Program-made: the position numbers and the translations under genes
Assembly: GCA_022710725.1 (NCBI GenBank)
Contig: JAKLGK010000001.1
Location: 483,197-547,196 of the forward strand
DNA: 64,000 bases
DNA from: Verrucomicrobiota bacterium
Lineage (GTDB): Bacteria; Verrucomicrobiota; Kiritimatiellia; CAIQIC01; JAGNIJ01
Direction of reading: 5' to 3'
Notes under the pieces: generated by a model
What the model saw: only the letters and a program-made list of their open reading frames with translations
Told to the model about the DNA's origin: nothing
Databases searched by the model: none
Shown here: positions 61,360-64,000 of the stretch, piece by piece
Position numbering within the stretch: position 1 is the stretch's first letter
Layout: every line of letters starts with the position of its first letter

Positions 61360-62199
61360 ATGACCACGGCGATCAGCCGCCGCCGATTTCTGAAGATGAC
61401 CGGCCCGCTCGGCGCGATCGGGCTGGTCTCCAGCTACCCGTTTTTCATCGAGCGCTACCTGGTTGCCACGAACACCTACCGGATTCCCGTGCCGCGGCTG
61501 CCGCCGGCCTTCGCCGGCCTGCGGGTGGTTCACTTGAGCGACCTGCACTTCGGCGCGCTGATGCCGATGCGGGTGATTGCCGACGTGATCCGGCGCGCCA
61601 ACGAACTCGGCGGAGACCTGATCGTCTGCACGGGGGATTACGTGCACGAGCGGAATGCCGCGCGCCAGATCGACGCCGTCTGGCCCGAGCTCGCCCGGCT
61701 CTCCGCGCCGCTCGGGGTGCACTCCGTCCTCGGCAACCACGACCACTGGGCCGACACCGCGCGGTCGGAGCACTGGCTCGAGCAGACCGGGCAGGGCCTG
61801 CGGCACAGGGTCGCGGCCCTGGAAAAGGACGGGCAGCAGCTGTGGCTGGCGGGCGCCGGGGATCTATGGGAGGACCACCGGCGCCTCGACGATCTGCTGG
61901 CGCGGATCCCGGACGCCGGCTGCCGGATCGTCCTGGCCCACAATCCCGACACCGCCGACACGCCCTTCGCCGGCCGCGCGGATCTCATGATCTCCGGGCA
62001 TACCCACGGCGGGCAGGTGCGCCTCCCGTTCCTCGGGGCCCCCATCCTGCCGGTGCGAAACAAGCGCTATTCCAGCGGGCTCTGCCGTTCGCCGCGCGGG
62101 CTGGGCGTATTCATCTCCCGGGGCATCGGATGGGCCTACCTCCCGGTCCGGTTCAACTGCTTGCCCGAGATCGCGGTCCTCGAACTGCGCCCGGCGTAG
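61360..62199 (+). CDS. Tat-exported metallophosphoesterase
   Basis: A 279-residue calcineurin-like phosphoesterase with an N-terminal twin-arginine signal (SRRRFLKMTG). Metal-binding motifs are in order: VVHLSDLHFGA (DxH), VCTGDYVHE (GD), VLGNHDHW (GNHD), VLAHNPDT and ISGHTHGGQVRLPF (GHTH). Family relatives hydrolyse lipid A intermediates (UDP-diacylglucosamine) or other phosphoesters. It is in one transcript with the S41-like gene, and converges on DUF3137. Confidence 0.92.
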   Translation: MTTAISRRRFLKMTGPLGAIGLVSSYPFFIERYLVATNTYRIPVPRLPPAFAGLRVVHLSDLHFGALMPMRVIADVIRRANELGGDLIVCTGDYVHERNAARQIDAVWPELARLSAPLGVHSVLGNHDHWADTARSEHWLEQTGQGLRHRVAALEKDGQQLWLAGAGDLWEDHRRLDDLLARIPDAGCRIVLAHNPDTADTPFAGRADLMISGHTHGGQVRLPFLGAPILPVRNKRYSSGLCRSPRGLGVFISRGIGWAYLPVRFNCLPEIAVLELRPA

Positions 62200-62208
62200 C
62201 GCGCCCGG

Positions 62209-63276
62209 TCAGGCGCCGGAGAGGGCCCGCTCGCCCCAGATGCGCGTGTTGAGGCTCAAGTCCTCGACGATGCCGATCACGAGCTGAAGGATTTCAAAGT
62301 AGCCGCGGATCTCCTCGTAGTCGATCAGCGAGCGCCAGACGCGCGGCTCGAAGAGGTCGCGGTTGAACGAGACCGCCGCGTACAGGTTGGAGTCCACGAA
62401 CGCGAGTCGGATGTCCTGCCGCGCCTTGCCCCGGAAGGCCATCAGGCGCGCCATCAGGCTGGTGGAGAGAATGTAGCGCGCCGTGACCTGGTCCGACCCG
62501 TAGACGGCGAACATCCGCTCGAACTCGGGGTCTTCCAGTTTGACCAGCTCGCCGTACTGGGACCGGCTGAACTGAAGCGCCGCGCCCAGGTCGCCGAGCA
62601 GGCCCTCCAGCCGGTCCGGCAGGACGACCGTGCGCCCCTGGAACGTCTTGTTGAATTCGCACACGAAGAACAGGCCGTGGAAAATCGTGTGCCAGGTTTC
62701 CCGGGTGCGGTTGTCCGACGTGCGCTGCCGCGTCTTGTACTCCGTGTGCAGCTCGGAGAAGAACAGCGGGGTGCGGCCCGCGCGGCCATGGATGAAATCG
62801 TCCCCGCGGTACCGGTCCCACGCGCGCGGGAACAGGCCGCTCTTCTGGTACACCGCCTCGGCCACGAAGGAGTCGGGCTCGTACGCCAGGCCCGGTTCGA
62901 TGAACCGGATGATGTGGCCGATAACCGTGTTCTTGTAGCGGGCGATATACGCCCGCTTTGCCCGGGAAAGCCGCGCGAAGGCGGCCAGCCAGAATCCGAA
63001 CAGCGCGAGGCCGATCCCGCCGACCACCACCACGACCGCCGCGCCCGGGGGGCCCGACGCCTGCAGCCCGCCGAAAATGAGCAGCGAGAGGAAAATCAGC
63101 CCGAGCAGGGAAAGCCACAGAACCAGGACGCGGCCCCGCACGGCCCTGCGCTCCCGGTCGACGCTCTCCAGCTCCGGGAGCAGGACGCCCTGGTAGAACG
63201 CCCGGAATTCCTCCTCGGTGCGGACCGGCGAGCCGGGGGCCGCGGAATCAGCGGCCGATGGCGGCTCCGATGTCAC
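62209..63276 (-). CDS. DUF3137 domain membrane protein
   Basis: A 355-residue protein with two adjacent membrane helices (VLVLWLSLLGLIFLSLLIFGG; AAVVVVVGGIGLALFGFWLA) and a large soluble domain carrying the DUF3137 signature (HTIFHGLFFVCEFNKTFQGRTVVLPD; MARLMAFRGKARQDIRLAFVDSNLYAAV). The family is usually found beside LemA, and that is so here: the LemA stop overlaps the ATG by ATGA (63273-63276). Its role is unknown. Confidence 0.9.
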   Translation of the reverse strand: MTSEPPSAADSAAPGSPVRTEEEFRAFYQGVLLPELESVDRERRAVRGRVLVLWLSLLGLIFLSLLIFGGLQASGPPGAAVVVVVGGIGLALFGFWLAAFARLSRAKRAYIARYKNTVIGHIIRFIEPGLAYEPDSFVAEAVYQKSGLFPRAWDRYRGDDFIHGRAGRTPLFFSELHTEYKTRQRTSDNRTRETWHTIFHGLFFVCEFNKTFQGRTVVLPDRLEGLLGDLGAALQFSRSQYGELVKLEDPEFERMFAVYGSDQVTARYILSTSLMARLMAFRGKARQDIRLAFVDSNLYAAVSFNRDLFEPRVWRSLIDYEEIRGYFEILQLVIGIVEDLSLNTRIWGERALSGA

Positions 63277-63839
63277 GGGGCGCCGCCAAGCTGGACCGGC
63301 ACGGCGCCCCGCTCCGCCTCGCCGGCCTCGAAGAACACGGCCTTCTGGAATCCGAAGAGCGAACCGACGAGGTTCGACGGGAACATTTCCAGGGCGTTGT
63401 TCAAGTCCGTCACGGCCGCGTTATACGCCCGGCGGCCGGCGGAAATTTGCTCTTCGACCTCGTTCAGCGCGGCCTGCAACTGGAGCGCGTTCTGGCTCGC
63501 CTTCAGCTGGGGATAGTTTTCGATCGCGGCGCGCACTCCGCCGAGCAGTTGCCCCAGTTGCGCATTCACGCGAAAGAGCTGTTCCGGCGGCAATGGCCCG
63601 CCCATCGCGCGGCTGCGCAGGTCCGTGATCTGCTGCAGCACCGTCCGCTCGTGCTGCATGTAGCCCTGCACGGTCGCCACGAGGTTCGGGATCAGGTCGT
63701 ACCGCTTCTTCAACAGCACGTCGACGGTGCCGAACGCGTTCCGGACCTTGTTCCGGCGTCCGACCAGCGTGTTGAACGTCACGAGCAGGAACAGCCCGAC
63801 GACGACGGCCGCAACAATCAGAAGGGTTATCCCGTCCAT
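63273..63839 (-). CDS. lemA: LemA family protein
   Basis: A 188-residue protein with an N-terminal membrane anchor (ITLLIVAAVVVGLFLLVTFNTLV) and the LemA helical core (VDVLLKKRYDLIPNLVATVQGYMQHER; NYPQLKASQNALQLQAALNEVE; ISAGRRAYNAAVTDLNNALEMFPSNLVG). LemA proteins are conserved and poorly understood; several occur with proteases or DUF3137. GGGGAGG precedes the ATG. The last 161 bases of the window upstream hold no gene and presumably its promoter, although I see no clear -35/-10 pair. Confidence 0.95.
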   Translation of the reverse strand: MDGITLLIVAAVVVGLFLLVTFNTLVGRRNKVRNAFGTVDVLLKKRYDLIPNLVATVQGYMQHERTVLQQITDLRSRAMGGPLPPEQLFRVNAQLGQLLGGVRAAIENYPQLKASQNALQLQAALNEVEEQISAGRRAYNAAVTDLNNALEMFPSNLVGSLFGFQKAVFFEAGEAERGAVPVQLGGAP

Positions 63840-64000
63840 AGCGCCTCCCCGGCGAGTTTGGCTCGGATCGAAATGGCGGTGTCTCTTGAACCTCGTGCGA
63901 ACCGCCGTACTTGGGCCAGAGTAAAGCAAATCTCGCCCGACAAGGCAACGCCGGTACCTCGCGGCGCTGACGCGCCGCTCGGAACCTTCCCCCGGCTCGT

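Overview
The window is GC-rich, densely packed bacterial chromosomal DNA. Its housekeeping genes (purB, glnS, rpoD, ruvA) look vertically inherited. The many secreted proteins share a style: calcium-binding Asp-rich linkers followed by a short C-terminal module ending in FYRV, IYRVRL or VYRLR. Together with HMG-CoA reductase, phosphoketolase, DUF3419 and LemA/DUF3137 genes, this suggests a member of the PVC superphylum, most like Verrucomicrobiota/Kiritimatiellota. That placement is inference from protein style; no rRNA gene is present to confirm it. I found no tRNA, rRNA, CRISPR array, insertion sequence, phage module or replication origin.

Layout. 1-7.1 kb: the end of a secreted protein, a U32 peptidase/RNA-hydroxylase-like gene with a clean intrinsic terminator, purB overlapped by an ORF6N-domain gene, and a repetitive secreted propeller protein. 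7.2-13 kb: phosphoketolase, a surface-repeat protein, a flavin reductase-like protein, a lipoprotein, a small secreted protein with a palindrome over its promoter, and an HMGL-like aldolase. 13-17.3 kb: a 1410-residue secreted nuclease-like protein with ten thrombospondin type 3 repeats, part of them in a 336-bp tandem duplication. 17.5-20.8 kb: a lipoprotein NADAR protein, a DUF169 protein, a methyltransferase and a transglutaminase-like protein. 20.8-26.1 kb: one tight operon, MetP-like Na+ symporter, MetS-like subunit, ABC ATPase, ABC permease and GH63-like glycosidase. 26.2-33.5 kb: glnS, a C25 (gingipain-like) protease with a TTG start and leader stem-loop, small genes, a methyltransferase-acetyltransferase pair, then about 700 bp without a convincing gene.

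33.6-41.2 kb: a PEP-CTERM-type CAAX protease homologue, an acyl-CoA ligase, an ATP-cone plus uridine-kinase-like fusion and rpoD on the minus strand. These face divergent promoters for a 40-residue basic protein, a lone receiver domain, a CsgG-like lipoprotein and ruvA. 41.4-44.1 kb is lower in GC and disturbed: a secreted protein, a frameshifted gene remnant and a MazG-like gene, with a 58-bp direct repeat flanking about 1.06 kb. 44.2-54.6 kb is a long minus-strand run with a lipid/isoprenoid or small-molecule flavour: CTP-dependent lipid-kinase-like protein, immunity-like protein, DUF3419 transferase, HMG-CoA reductase, a PEP-utilising phosphotransferase, a UbiA-like prenyltransferase, an AMP-forming ligase and a formyltransferase. 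Two different structured intergenic repeats flank the phosphotransferase. 54.7-64 kb: an S1/P1 nuclease-like protein, a secreted alpha-amylase, a secreted S41-type protease, a Tat-exported metallophosphoesterase, and a DUF3137-LemA pair.

The best candidates for undescribed biology are the 44-54.6 kb cluster, the exported NADAR protein, the ATP-cone kinase fusion, the shared C-terminal module on secreted proteins and the structured intergenic repeats.
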